Positions 1 through 13,210 of a stretch of 64,000 nt of DNA are shown one piece after another. The notes below the pieces were generated by a model that saw only the letters and a program-made list of their open reading frames with translations, was not told where the DNA came from and ran no database searches. Position 1 is the first letter of the stretch. Every line of letters begins with the position of its first letter. The translations under genes and the position numbers were made by a program. The stretch is from the NCBI GenBank assembly GCA_013396525.1, contig VWYX01000215.1, positions 62,001 through 126,000 of the forward strand, given 5' to 3'. The DNA is from Chaetorhynchus papuensis. Its lineage: Eukaryota > Chordata > Aves > Passeriformes > Rhipiduridae.

Positions 1-3000
1 TTCACTGCAGTATACTTCCATTCTCCAAGCAACATAGACCAGAAGAATAGAAAAGTACTCCAAAACAATGCTTATTGAGAGCTATGGCAGAAAAGAAAAC
101 AAGAAAAACCTCTTTGAAACATTTCCAAGTATCACCTCATGGAAATCTTGGTAACGGAAAACAGGCTGCTAAAAACAAAAATGATTGCTACTCACATTCT
201 ACCGGAGCCCACCCAACAAACAGGGCTAATTTTACTGCATTTAAACAAACATGGATGGCAGTAGGATACAATGATGGAAGTGAGAAAGATGCAAGCATAG
301 AAAACCCCAGACTCGGCTATTTCAAAACACAGTCTTTGATTTCAAATAGTACTACTCTAAATACATGGAAGTAACAGAACAGGAAGTATAAATCTCTTCA
401 TTTGCAGAAGAAAAACCATGAAGAATTAATCAACAAATGAAAGGATGAATTGTAGGAAAACATGGTAGGTTATCATGTTACGAGCAACAAAATGCTTCCA
501 CAAAAAGAAAAAATTGTAGTGCTCTGGTAGAGGGAGGGGGAATCACGTAAATCACGAAAAATTTTACTTCACATCTTGAGATCCCTAGTGTTGCCTGAAC
601 TGAGGAATCTGGATCACTTCCCACAACCTTCATGCTAGCATGTACCCTACTGTGTGTTAGCTCTTCCCCTCTCTGCAGGTACCACACCTCAGCACTCAGA
701 CTTCTGCAGGAAGGAAATCTAGAGGAGGACGAAGTGCTTTGTTTGTCTATGACGAGGAGGGAGAAGCACACCAGCCATGAAGTCTTGATGTAGCCTGTGG
801 GAGTTCCCTCATAGGGGGTAATATCCCTACACAAGCACACAGCCTATGGGCAATGTGTCATGGCTACTAAGTACTTGAATGTGCCACTGTAGGGTTGCAA
901 ATCACATCCAAGTATCTACAGAATTATCAGTTAGAAGTCAGTGTTGGCTTCAGGTCTTTAGTGATTAAACTCTCTCCTTTACAAATAACAGATTCCAGTT
1001 CCCCAAAGAAAACTATTTCTCACTGGTCAATAAAAAGTCTCTTCCTTAATAAAAGAAGAAAATACTGTAATACGTTAGTAGACACTGATTCCAAAAGCCC
1101 TACATATGAGCAATACATATTCCTACCAAACATAATGGGACTATTTGCAATTTTCTTTTTCTGAGTCCATGACTAAATCATCCGAGGCAAGCAAAGATGC
1201 TATCAGATGACTCAGATGCCAGAAGTCAGCTTTCACAGCATAAGACATGGATTTAAGTCTCCAAAACTGTAATTCTAACAGTAGTAACACATGAATCAGC
1301 CATGCTAGCTTAAAACCCTGACACTTGGCAATACACTTGTTTATATAAACACATCAATATGACCCCTAAACAGAGTCCACCTTAAACAGTTTTAAGCTTT
1401 CTATGTATTACATTTGAGAGACACTATTATTACTAAGCACACTTAGCATCCTAATTTCTTGAGGTTCAATAAAAAAGTCTCACTTCATTTCCTTTTCCTG
1501 GAAACTCTATTCTCCCCTCCCCCAAGATAATACTAGTAAAGGATATTTCTAAGGGAAGGGGCAGTGATCCATCAAACCAAATACCACATGAGAAAACTCA
1601 GATTACTAGAGTCAATGTCTTAGCAATTAATATAAACACATTGCCTGAATAAAGGCCATTAGGAGCTATGAATATATGAATCTTCTCAGAAGGGAAAATA
1701 GTCCATGCTTGAGATACTTTATTAAATGAATGAGTCATCAAATGATTTCACTGCCACTTCGTAACACAGATCAGTTTAGTAACAGTAGCTGTAGAGGGCA
1801 TTTTATAAGGGTTTTGTGAACTCCAGGTACTACACTGTAAGGAGTTATTTTTGTCAATCTTTTCTACAAACAACCTTGACAAAAGGACCTAAAGATTTAG
1901 GGATATAGACTCTCTTAAACTCTTTAAAAAAGAACATTATGTCACGTATCCACACTTGCAGAATTGGCTTGGTAGTTTACTGAGAACAAGCTACAAAAAC
2001 TTTCAAATGAAATAAAACTTTATTTACACATTTCTCTCTTTTTGCTGATTCTGGCTCAATTTTTAATGATATATAATTAGGAATATCAAGAATTAAAATG
2101 AAATAGAGCTGATGTTTCAATTTTGGATTAAAAAATCTGGATATAAAGCATTTGCCATGTATTCATTGTCTATAGCTGCAGGTTTCACTTTGGTTATGAA
2201 ACGCTCAGGAAAATAATCTATCAATGAACTGAAATTTAATGACATTATTTTGTTCAATTCAATCAAAACCCTATGAGGAAGCTAACTTTGTGATCTAAAA
2301 ATGCACAAATATTTAATGGAATTAGCATTTTATTGATGATGCAGAAGATCAGAAAAAAGCAGTAATCACTGCACTCCTGCATTTATCTCAAAATGAAGTC
2401 TATTTATACTTTATGCATAGTGATCCACATTCTGTTTCAAGGGTCAGTTTTACATTTAAACAAATTAATTTGAGAAGAATATTTATAGGAACAAAAAACA
2501 CACACAAATGTGTAAGATTACAATCTTCTCTAAAAAGAACATCCCATATTAAACCCGCGTGTCCCTCTCTTCCAGGTTCAACAGCTCTCAGTTCTCAGTA
2601 GATTCAAAAGGGGTGGAAATACCTACTTTCCTCCACAGACTGCCCATGAAAAAATGGCCATCACATACCTCCCCTCTTTTGACTGTCCTCCAGCTGAGTC
2701 ACATTGTGTCCCATCCTTTACCCAGCAACATAAAGACTAAACAATATCAGCAAATAGCTCTTCGGCCTCCAAACATTCTGTCTCAGAGTTTTCAAGTAAC
2801 TCATACTTCCTGGGATAGAGCTTTACATTATCTTTACAAGTAGATTACACTGACTCTTAGAAGGCCCTCCTTCTCATCTCTGCTAATGACATGTGGAAAC
2901 GGATTCAGGAAACACTTAAACCCTGGAGCCAAGATTCTGAGCTGCTGCAAGACCCTTTTTCATGCATCTGCCACACAATGCATGCTAAGATAGCACAAGT

Positions 3001-4425
3001 GAAGTCCCCAACATAGGATCATATTTATTCTCAGGCAGAAAAGCCCTTCCACTCAGTTGAGCTAGTAAGCTTGGAGACAGAAGTCCATTGGCTGTTTTCC
3101 TTCTAGTTTGTACTTAGCACAACATATGCCTCCAAACACACATCCCCCAGTTCAATGAGAAACGTTGTATAAGACAGACATGTCTACAAAGGGCAAGTTT
3201 CAGAGCAAGGACAGAATTCTGCCTCCTCTGACTTCAGGTCTCTTCCCCTATCTAAAGAAAATTATCTGACGGATTTTAATAATGCATATAGTCTATTTTA
3301 AAAATAATATTTCCAGATGTCATTTTAATTTGTACTGATACATTCTACATTTCCCAGAGGAAAAAAAAGTGAAGAAAGGTGTTGAAAATAAGTTTCTCTA
3401 CAGAAATGAAAGATTTCCATCCAATTCTCTGTCATAGAGAAGTTTATACACCTTGCATGGATAAAACTTTGGTCCTCAAACTGTAAGAACATTTCTCAAT
3501 TAGCAGAGAAAGTCTCATAACCAGAAAAGGCATCATGTTTCTAATCATAATCCAGCATCCATTCCTCCAGCCTTCTTGCATTTATTTAATGTAGGGGTGG
3601 AGAACAATTAACTCAGTAGGGGCAGCTAAGTATTGACCATTATTAACTTTTGAGGACCACACAGGAAAATACACTGTAGCATTATTAGAATAATGTAAAA
3701 TACAACTGATGACTCATCACTACTGTACTCTTTTTGTGTCCTTCCCTCTGCTCACAGATGTTACCAGCTCACATTCAATGTGTGCATAACACAGCTCTCT
3801 TTAGGCTCACCTACAAGTCAGCAGGAAATGAGAGGCCTTATTTGACCGGGAACCACGTAAATGAAGTTCCAGACCACATCTGGCCCACAGGCTGCAGTTT
3901 AATTTACTCTGCTGTAGAGCTTTTTGCTGTGTGGGGCAGTAGGAAAGGATAGCAATTTAGAGGCAATAACCTCTGGGTGGACCATGAAAGATTAATCCAT
4001 TATGTACTGCTCTTTTTAAAAAGTTATATACCATTACATATGATTTCAGAACAGAAATAAAGGTACAATGTCCAAAATAGACAAAAAGATGTTATAGTTA
4101 GAATGTTCTGACATTATTAGAAGAACAAAGAGGAGTATTTAAATTACAGCCCAAAAGCTAGAGGGAATCCTATTTTGCCCCAAGAGCAGCCAGAGGCACA
4201 GTATCAGAAATGAGTGTCACACAGAAGTTGTGTTTGTGTTGCATGTGACAAAATACTAAATAAACCTAGGAGGAGATGTAGGGCAAAGAACTCTGGCAGC
4301 AGTTAATTGCTATTCCTCTTTCGACTTAGCCATTTAAACATAGAAAGGATGGCTAAAACAAACACACTGTCAAAATGGATTGAGTATCAAGTTATTCCCC
4401 ATTACAGGAGCAATACTATACTTAC
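1..4425 (-). other. ULK4: ULK4 intron downstream of w15 (partial)
   Basis: 4.4 kb of AT-rich intron. I searched the minus strand for the next expected exon (following LLLPQ) and did not find it. I recognised no repeat family. Short open frames here lack splice context or similarity I know. Confidence 0.7.
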
Positions 4426-4570
4426 TGAGGCAGCAGTAAATCTCTAATGAGAGACAGAAGCTTGTTGTTTGAGTTGAGGCTCTCCCCTTTCTCCTCAGCC
4501 ATGACTTCGTGGCTTAAAAGCAGTGATGTGGTTTCTGAGAGCAACCGCAAGCTGAAGAGTCTCCATTCCA
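4426..4570 (-). CDS. ULK4: ULK4 exon w15 (145 nt), last exon found
   Basis: Two bases complete Val, then 47 codons: EWRLFSLRLLSETTSLLL, an acidic/polar linker SHEVMAEEKGESLNSNNK, then LLSLIRDLLLP, and two bases (CA) of a Gln codon. It matches human EWRLFSLRLLSETTSLLVNQ and LIRDVLLPQ. The acceptor is tttattttcaag and the donor is CCTCA|GTAAGTATAG. The exon that should complete the Gln and encode the YEHILLEPD-like block was not found in 1-4425. Confidence 0.95.
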
Positions 4571-4669
4571 CTTGAAAATAAAGGTGCCAAGAATGTGACC
4601 ACACCGAAATGTAATTAAAACAAACTGTGGAATTCGTGGAAACTGTAGCTGATGTGTCCGTATACTTAC
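4571..4669 (-). other. ULK4: ULK4 intron w14-w15 (99 bp)
   Basis: A very short intron with donor GTAAGTATACGG and acceptor ttattttcaag. A minus-strand frame reads through part of it, which explains the long open frame over w15. Confidence 0.9.
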
Positions 4670-4721
4670 CATTCTGACTGTGGACCAAAGAAACAAGTGG
4701 TGGGAGTATACAATCTTCAAC
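4670..4721 (-). CDS. ULK4: ULK4 exon w14 (52 nt)
   Basis: Seventeen codons, VEDCILPPLVSLVHSQN, plus one base of the Val codon completed in w15. Human, from memory, is VVDYILPPLVSLVQSQN. The acceptor is ctgtgttttag and the donor is AATG|GTAAGTATA. The ILPPLVSLV core anchors the match. Only a 99-bp intron separates it from w15. Confidence 0.94.
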
Positions 4722-7700
4722 CTAAAACACAGAATTAGAAAGATGTGGCTTAGGTCATTTGCAGAGGAAAAAGATAAAATAGAGATACACTATCATCCAT
4801 GTTTATTCTGCTGCTAGAGACCTTAATCAAAGAGATGAATAATCATGGAAATTCAGCCATAATCACTCCTATAAAGCCACCAAGTTCATTTTTCTCTGGT
4901 AAACTGCCACAAAATTACAGACATTAATGTACTTTTATACAGAAAATAACAGTAACTTTAATATAACTCCTTGACAGGGAATTTTAATTTAAAATACTGA
5001 ATTCAGCGGAAATGTAAGATATTAAGAAAAAAGAGTATTAGAGTATCTTAATCCTGATGCTTTAAGCCATAAACAAATCATTGAAGAGAGCTCAGATGAA
5101 AAACAGAATTGCATAGAATTAAAATACATCAGGAAAGATGTACTACCTCTAATTAAAATATCCCTAAGCTTAATATAGAGACTTGAAAATATTTTAACTT
5201 CTTCCCTTCTGGTAATACAGAGTCTTCCACTAAAATTTAAATTTACATACTTAAGATTTGCACTACGAAAAAATATAATCCAGTCAACTCTTCACTGTCC
5301 ATGAAGGTATTGTTACAAATCTATCACCTGTCACAGGACCAGTCAGCTTACCTCCATTGGAAATCAACTGATGATAAACTAGGCTATAGCTGAGTTACAA
5401 AAATAGTGTATTATTAGTATTCTCTATAGGAGAGTTTCTAAGTCTTAAATCATTGTTAAAATATAATTTATTTAGACAGGACATGCTTGGGTTTTGGATA
5501 GAGGATGCATGGGCAGCCCTGCAATTTTTAAGCATGCATCATGGATGCAGACCTTGTCCTAGGATCTACTTATACAAATAAAACTGCTGTGTAGATTCTC
5601 ACTACAGTGCAGACAGGATTTGGTGTACCAAGACTGTGTTATAATCCCCCTTGTGTTTTGTTTCAGCAATTAATATGAGAAGATAAAATTTCCCTAGGTA
5701 TGTGCAGCTACTAATAACAAACATCTATAGAAGCTGAAACTATGTATGAAAAGGGTCACTAACTGAAGTTAGCCTCTAGCCACCAATATCTGCAGTTAGT
5801 AACTATTTAATTGCTGGCTGGTGGACTCTGTTAAATGAATCTCTGACATTAAGGGACTAATTTACTTTGGCTTTTTTCATTTCTGAAAAAAAACTACTAC
5901 AAAATGCTTTTGATACAGACTTTCAATAAAAGAAGTAAAAGGATTCTGCGTTAGGTATGGAAGTCAAACTACTCTTGCAAGTACAAATAGCCTTTATACC
6001 TATATAGATAATGCTATATATCATAGATGTAGTGACTTTTGTAACACCTCATAATTTTGAAATATTTTATGGTCTTTTCAGTTAAATAATAAAACTACAC
6101 TGCATTCCAACAATTCCATTAGTGCAGGTTTCTAAGCTGTTCTACAAATGGTAATGTATCAGTTATAACATACCAGTAATGTAGGAAAAAATGTATGTAC
6201 TTAAGATCTTTCAGTCCAAGAAACCAGTTCAACCTACTGGAAAGCTTCTCAAATGAAGAGGCACATGTAAGTGGTAAATTAAAGGTGTGAAACAGAAAAG
6301 AGGAAAAGAAGCAGCTCTAGATTATCTGAAGCAACCTAGAGTCCCTGGGTATTATGAATCACTCAACAGCAGGAGCATTGACTCAGACTTACAGAGATTA
6401 AAATGACAGTATACAACATTATGATGCAACTTCAATTTCTAAAACTTGAAATCTTCTTTCATTCTAATCTAGCTTAACAGCAGTCTTTCCACATTAGAGA
6501 ATGTAGTTAAGCCAGTAGTAGCTCTTTTCTAAGATGTATTTTTCAACTGTAAAGAAGATTCTTTAGGTCTTAAATGACTGTAGTAGCTTATTCTGAACTA
6601 CTTCTACACAAACCTCAGTTTTGGTAAACAAACAGTTTAGAAAGGAATCCTCCATAGCAGGTGTTTGCCTTGTGTAAGTTCAGTGTGGTGGGGAGATCAA
6701 TTAAATGAAGCACTAATCCTATGGAAAATTATTTTGTTATGCAAAAGCATATCAGAACGCATATGCTGAAGGGGGAAGCATGTATTAAATTTTATATGAA
6801 CCTTAAATCAGATACTTCCTAACTCCACAATCCTAATCTTCTCTCCATGCCATTTGGGTCACTGTTTTTCACTAATGTGTATACAAATTTGTAAACAAGA
6901 TATGACTTTGCACATAATTATTAAGGGGAAATAAACTGAAGTGTAATAGTACATAAAATATTTTTAACAAGTTCACCAGTAAATTGCAAATGTTTGTGTC
7001 ATTTATGTATAGAGGAGAATGTTACTAGTATTTAGGCACTGAAATTAATAGAAGAATATTCAAACAAAGATTCAGTTCTTCCTCTTTTGAATGGCTGCTG
7101 ATATCTGCGTGGAATCAAAACTCCATATATGCATGAAGATAAATCAGATACACGTTTTTTTGTCTCAGTCTTTATCACTAAGATCACTTAACAAAAAAAA
7201 GGAAATTATTCTTCTTTAAGCCTAAACAGGTTGAATATGATCATAGCTACAGATGAGCTCCTAGCACCTTTTAAATAGCCTGATACCCAGTTCATGATAC
7301 ATCCCTAGCTGCACAAAGCCACCACTGTATAATTCTGTAATGACGGCATTCCAAGGCTGTGATGTCATAACTGTGCTGTTATCAGTACCCAAAACAGCAA
7401 AGAAATTCTAAAAACTTCCATACATACTACATTCACATCACCCAACTATAATTTATTTGTACAGGACCAAAAAAACGTGGCTCAAACCTGGTAATCCTGT
7501 TTCTGACAGCTGGAATGGAATAGAAAAAATGTAGGAGGAACAGACCAAGCATAAAGCACACCTCTAGTTTCTAAAAAAGTACCTCTTGAATTAAGAAACT
7601 TCCTAAGCTGATGCCGTATCTGTATTTCTGCATTTAGCCTTTTCTCCCATATATTTGTCCCACTCTATCTTAAATGTATTTATACATTTAGCATGTGCAA

Positions 7701-7859
7701 TACCTACAGCACTGCATTTTACACTTCAATTATGCCTTATGAAGACACATCCTTGCTTATTTTAAAGCAGCTAACTTGATACCCACATATTCTTACTTTT
7801 TAAAAAGCATGAATGATTATTTCCAATTCATCTTTCCCATGCTATTCATAATACTTCAC

Positions 7860-8420
7860 TATGGAGCATTTTGTTTCCAAGATGAAGGCCTTTTCTACTG
7901 AGACCCTCCTTGCATCATTGAGCTGTACTTTTTTCCATTCCCTTTGAGAGTGAATGACCACAACTGCATTCAGTATTTGAGACCTGAGTGCACCATGGAC
8001 ATGTGATGCCACCCTGGCACAGTGATGCTCCTGCTTTTTTGTCTGATCATTTACTAGTCATTTCTAATAATCTATCTGTCTTTCTGATTACTGCTGAGTA
8101 AATAGCTATCATTACCATAGAAAAATAACACTGAAAGATTTCCAGAACAGTTAGTAGTTTAGAGTTTGACGCTGCATATGTATAGTTAAAATTATTTTCC
8201 TCATGTCCATTACTTGTCACTCATCAGGACTGAACTGCATGTCACTTTATTTTCCTTTCACTCAAATCTTAAAACCTTCTGCAACTTCTCTGTCAGTTTT
8301 AATTTTCACTACTGTGAATAATTTAGTGTCATCAGTCAGTTCTGTCACCTTCCTATTCATTCCCTTTTCTGGATTAGTAGCACATATTGCAACAAACCTT
8401 TGTAAGACACCACTCTTAAA
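7860..8420 (-). repeat. Old, degraded CR1-family LINE fragment (antisense to window)
   Basis: On the minus strand the text follows the reverse-transcriptase part of the ancient CR1 type common in turtles and crocodilians: a block like GATGACACTAAATTATTC (8314-8331), then an internal block near 8190-8270, then a CCATGGTGCAC...CTCAAATACTGAATGCAG-like block (7960-8000). Many indels and stops show it is old. It lies in the same orientation as ULK4. It is a recognition from memory of the family, not a database hit. Confidence 0.6.
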
Positions 8421-8629
8421 ATACCTAAATTTTTAAAAACTGATCTCCATTCTCTGCTTAGTAGATTTTAACTAGTTAGAAGTTGATCAGCCTGAGGGTA
8501 AGAGGGAAGGACCACTAATGAATCTGAAGTCTTTGGTGCATGACTTTGTCAAAACATTTTAGGAAATACAAGTATTCTATCCAGAACCAGAACACCTGCC
8601 TCCATAATGTTCAGTAATTTCTGCAAGGA

Positions 8630-8850
8630 GAACTCTACTAGTGAGGTATGAGCATCACTGAGAAGAGCCTGGCTCCACTCTCTTGACACCCTGTCTTTTA
8701 GATATTTATACGCATTAATGAGGTCCCCTCTCAATTGTCTTCTCGAGACTGAACAGGTCCATCTCCCTCAGCCTTTCCTCATGAGAAGAGATGCTCCAAG
8801 CCCCAATCATCTTTCTTGCTGCCTTCAGGCACACTCCTCAGTGTTTTAGT
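8630..8850 (-). repeat. CR1 LINE fragment (antisense to window)
   Basis: The minus strand encodes the CR1 motif order EERLREMDLFSLEK, then RGDLINAYKYLKD, typical of the C-terminal end of CR1 ORF2. The 3' end with its usual tail is missing, and it is bounded by unrelated sequence. It is a separate copy from the older fragment at 7860-8420, because the ORF2 order is reversed relative to a single copy. Confidence 0.75.
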
Positions 8851-11800
8851 ATCACCAGTAATCTCTCAGAATGTAATAGAAAAAACAATCCAATGCATGG
8901 TAGAATTGATTGGGAAGAAGGATGACACTTCTGTAATTTTTATTTAAAAGTCTTCAGAATCTTTGTCAAGGATTTTTTTTTTCTTACTTCTGGGAAGAGA
9001 CAGCACTGATTGACTAACTCAATATGCCAATTAGCAGAGAACTGGTTTCACAAAAAAGTCTCATGTCATCTGGATTATTTTAATGGACAGAAAGCCACAT
9101 GCAGTGTAGTATTTTAATCTACTTGAAAAGGGAATGTGAAAAACTTCTGTACAATATGTTCATAAAGTCACATCCTGCACTGACATAATTACGGTGTCAG
9201 TGGTTAGATTAGAACAGCCTGTGGATGAAGAATACCACTGATGCTGAATCAAGAAAAATGCACTTGCAGAAGTTTCTAACCCTTGTGTTGTCAACTTTAT
9301 TGAAACTACTAACTCTCATACTGTCAAACAGTAGGTTTCCCCGTCATACAACTTTTCCCTTGACTTTCTATCAAGCAACTCATCATGTTCCAGGTGCTTT
9401 CATTTTAGCTTGGTTTTTAAAAGTAAGTTTTAAAACCTTGAGGAAGAGAATCACTGCTGACAACTTTTGTCTTAACCAGAGAACAACTTCAATGTTTTGG
9501 GTAAAAGACTGTATGTGCAGTACACATATAATTTTTGGGAGATAGCTGGAGTATAGAAAGGACTCCCACAGGAACTGTCTGCCATCATGAGCTTCTTCAC
9601 TGCTCTAAGTGCTCTGAATTTGCATATGTCCTTTTTTCAGGCAAATAAATATACTTAACACAAAAAAGAAAAAAGCAAATTATAAAGTCAGCATGAATTC
9701 TTCCAGTTAACTATATCTAAATCTTTACCAAAATTGGAAAATCAATATTATTATAACACTTAGTATCTGAATTTAGTAAACATGTTTATATTTTAGGTAG
9801 GTGGAAGAAACAAGGAATTGGACTTGTGCCAGTTTAAGAAACTGGGGTTAATATTTCACTCCAGTGTATAAAGACTCTTTATAATGATCTTCATCATCGT
9901 ATTTACATACCCGAAAATCCAGTTTTGTAAAAGTTTTCCAAGTCACACTTACTGTTAGTCTTTATACCTTTTAAAAATGCACACAACTGCATGCAAAATG
10001 AAATTACTGCTCACTGCTGGCTTTCATTTAAGCACTTTCAATTAATTTCCATTGACTTTATCACACTTTGTCGTATATAATACAGTCAGTCTCCACAGAA
10101 GTTAATCTCCTCAATAATTAACTTCATCAACTTCAGGTTGATGGTAATCAGAAATTTGACCAAAAAATGCAAAATTTAATCTATTTTCTTTGTTAAAAGT
10201 ACAAATATAAAATAGAAATCAAACATGAGCTAAACCCCAGAACAAGTAATTCTTTTCTTCTCAAAGAGGGAAAGAAACTGAGATGTTGCTCTTAAATTCC
10301 CAATAATTTAAACAATTTCCATTTTAGTTAAACTAAAACCGGAACTCAACTGAAAAACTTTCTGGCGCTGCTTGCTCAATACAGCCCCACTTTCTGTTAC
10401 ATTAATTAAACTTTATTAGATATGCATTTAAATTCTGATTAGAGACTTTAAAGCAATGTCAAAGTAAGAGCATAAAAATAATTGCATCCTCTCAAGAAGG
10501 TTTTGGCCTTCACCCAGCCTCACTCCCTAAAATCCTGTTCATAAACAACTTGGTCTAAATGAGCAATCCAGGCTTTTGAGCTCAGCCTAGGATTTAAAAT
10601 TCTCTCCAGTAGAAGAGAGTCCTATTAACCACTGTTACACTTAAATATTGATCTGGAAGCTTGAACGTGTCTTGCTTCAACATTTTAAAAAAGCACAAAG
10701 TTCTGCTGTGTGCTGGAATTTATATTCATAGATTCCAGTCATGCTCAGCCAGCAGCAATTAGAAGATATCCCTCGAGCAACAGCAATTCCAAAAATAGTC
10801 TGTATGCATCATACAAGATGAAGTACCACTTTCCTCTAAAGTAATGTATGCTGTACATTCAAGTATAATTAGCACACTAGACTTCGTAAATAGTATTAAA
10901 CTAATTACTGTTTGCACCACTAGTGGCAGATGCGGTTAGAGATTATTAATTACAATGGACAATTTCTTGAATTTAACATACAAAACGCAAGGCAATTTCT
11001 CCACTTTATTTTATGTCTGAATGACTATTTGCTGAGTGTCAGGAGGGCTCTTTTAAATTAGCAAGAACTGTTATTTATGAAAATCAGTGAGTGAAGTAAT
11101 AGATTAAAAAAAAAAGAAAAAAGAAAGCTGTTCATTTACAAGGATATAATTTTATACCTATTCTAAACCAGGGAAACTACAGAAGTGGTATGTGTCAGAA
11201 GTACTGGACAAGCATTGGTCAGGAAGTAAGTTTTATCTCTAGCTACATAACTGATATGTTGAGATGGACTTCAAATAAACACCTAAAATTTTCAACACAT
11301 GAAATGAAGTCAACTGCTCCCCAGAATCTAGATACTTTAAAACTCCCCTACTGTGAGCCACAGGTTACTTAACAGAGACCGGTATAGTCACTGCCTGGCT
11401 TCAGGAAAACGTTCTGCTAAATGTAGGGGTGGGTGCAAGGGAAGAAGAGTTGTAAAGAGGAATTTTCTCTTCCAGAGAAAACCCCCAGACCATTAAAGCT
11501 GAAACAGGCAGAGGAATTTTATTTAATGTGCTGACACAAGGTATTGCAATTTCAGTCAGCACTGATGGACCCCCATAAAAAATGGTACATATTTCTGTCA
11601 ATATAAGACACACTGAGTGTAAAGCAATTATTTTTTTAAATTGAGGTGATTCTAGAAGGATACAGATATAATACAGTGAGAGGCATGCTGACAGGCATGT
11701 AGGGAGATATCAGCAGGCATTCATACTTCACTGACACTTCATATTTCTTTTCTAGGACCTTTTTGCCATATTAAAGTAAATTGAACTGTTCAGTTCTGTA

Positions 11801-12953
11801 CTATGTCCCCTCTGACTATTAATTGGTTAGATTTTTTTGCATGAGGAACATTTTCTTGAATGCCACTCTTTTGTGAGCATTCGTGAAAAAAATATTATCA
11901 AACTTAATTAAATTCCAATTTATATTTTGGATTAATTTTACTATTTTCACTTACTAAGTCTTTATAATCTAAATACTCATCTAACACATACACACCAAAT
12001 AGGGTTCAACCTCTAAAAACGCTTGATTTCTAAGATCACCCAGTCTTATCTAGCACAATCCCTAACTTCCCTCATTCTTATTTATTTGCTAATGTCTTCC
12101 TTAATAAAAGTGCTATATTGAGCACATGCTCTTAACCTAATTCCAATATAAACACATAAGATTCAATTTGAATCAAATGGTCATCTCAGTGAGTATGGTA
12201 GAATGTAATTTGGTGAAAGTTCAAGCACAAAAATGCATTGGTATAGGTTATGATGATTTGCCAAACGCTGATTCAATCATTCAGACCTCCTGACTTGCTG
12301 ACAACTGTTTCACAATGTAATTGTTCTGCCTTCAACTAGCTTAGCTCACAGTAAAATCTTTTAACCAAGACCTTAAAAGAAAACAAATCTTAGTGATGTA
12401 AGAAGCTTACAGTATGTGAGTTTGGTAATTCTAATGAAATTTTTAAGTAAGAAAACTGTTAGACTTAAGAAAGCAAGCAAACAAACAACAACAGAAAAAC
12501 CCCAACACCGTAACTGCTATCATTGATCTCGACAGGAAGAATATGACAGAATGGGATCAATCCTCAGAGGTGATGTTTCCAAGCCATGTTGTTGTTAAAA
12601 GCATATATTTATGTTAAAAGCATAAAAAGTGGAGATAGTTTCACTAATATATAGCAACATACTTGCACTGAAGATGAAAAAACACAGAATCAAGATCCAC
12701 TGTTTCTAAACTCTAAGTCCTTCTCAGTCTCCCTCTAATTTCTCAACTAAATACAGTAAACTGAATGCCTTGCTGCTTCTTTGAAAATTCCACTTGGAAA
12801 ATTCTTATAAACATTAAGTATTTTTCCTGTCAAATAGAACCACAATACATTTTAAACCTTATTTTAAATGGTTTCTAAATCTTCAAAACTTTCTATCGAT
12901 ATATGGAATTACGCCTATTAGCCTGCAAATATTTAAATTGCTGTCAGACTTAC

Positions 12954-13048
12954 AGTGAAGCGATGGATCATCAGCAAGCTAGAATGCTCTGTAACTGCTT
13001 CAAAGGTCAATAAAGTAGTCTTAATCAATTCTTCTGATGCAGCTTGCC
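12954..13048 (-). CDS. ULK4: ULK4 exon w13 (95 nt)
   Basis: Two bases complete Gly, then 31 codons: QAASEELIKTTLLTFEAVTE, HSSLLMIHRFT. Human, from memory, reads LTASEEFIKITLSAFEAII here, so this is one of the less conserved exons. The acceptor is ctcttaccaacag and the donor is ACT|GTAAGTCTG. The 110-bp intron to w12 has both splice sites intact. Confidence 0.92.
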
Positions 13049-13158
13049 CTGTTGGTAAGAGTAATCATATTTTTTCATAAAATTCAATAGTAAAAATACA
13101 TGCATCTAAAGTACTGCAATATCCTAGGTAAGTACTGCAACATCCTAGGTTACCCTAC
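13049..13158 (-). other. ULK4: ULK4 intron w12-w13 (110 bp) with internal duplication
   Basis: The donor is GTAGGGTAAC and the acceptor is ctcttaccaacag. More than a third of the intron (42 bp) consists of a two-copy 21-bp tandem duplication. Confidence 0.9.
13109..13150. repeat. 21-bp tandem duplication (2 copies, 1 mismatch)
   Basis: Copy one is 13109-13129 and copy two is 13130-13150. Both begin AAGTACTGCAA or AAGTACTGCAA-like text and end ATCCTAGGT, differing at one base (T/C at position 12 of the unit). Read on the minus strand each unit carries TTGCAG, which resembles a splice acceptor end. Confidence 0.95.
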
Positions 13159-13210
13159 CTATTGCTCTATCCAAGTTTGTTTCTCCTGAATCTATCGATC
13201 TGATGAACTC
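13159..13210 (-). CDS. ULK4: ULK4 exon w12 (52 nt)
   Basis: Seventeen codons, EFIRSIDSGETNLDRAI, plus one base of a Gly codon. This matches human HIKSVDSGETNIDGAIG from memory. The acceptor is cttcttttgtag and the donor is ATAG|GTAGGGTAA. A 21-bp tandem duplication starts just 8 bp into the following intron. Confidence 0.93.

Larger units (their letters stand above)
4722..12953 (-). other. ULK4: ULK4 intron w13-w14 (8.2 kb)
   Basis: AT-rich intron. It contains two antisense CR1-related fragments (about 7860-8420 and 8630-8850), listed separately. I see nothing else I can name in the remainder. Confidence 0.85.

Noticed and set aside
4514..4720. 68-codon minus-strand frame over w15 and w14
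   Set aside because: It is a wrong-frame shadow; the correct frames are set by the splice sites and the ULK4 match.
10917..10933. CTCF-like text CCACTAGTGGCAG
   Set aside because: It lacks one base in the core relative to the consensus, so the spacing is wrong.
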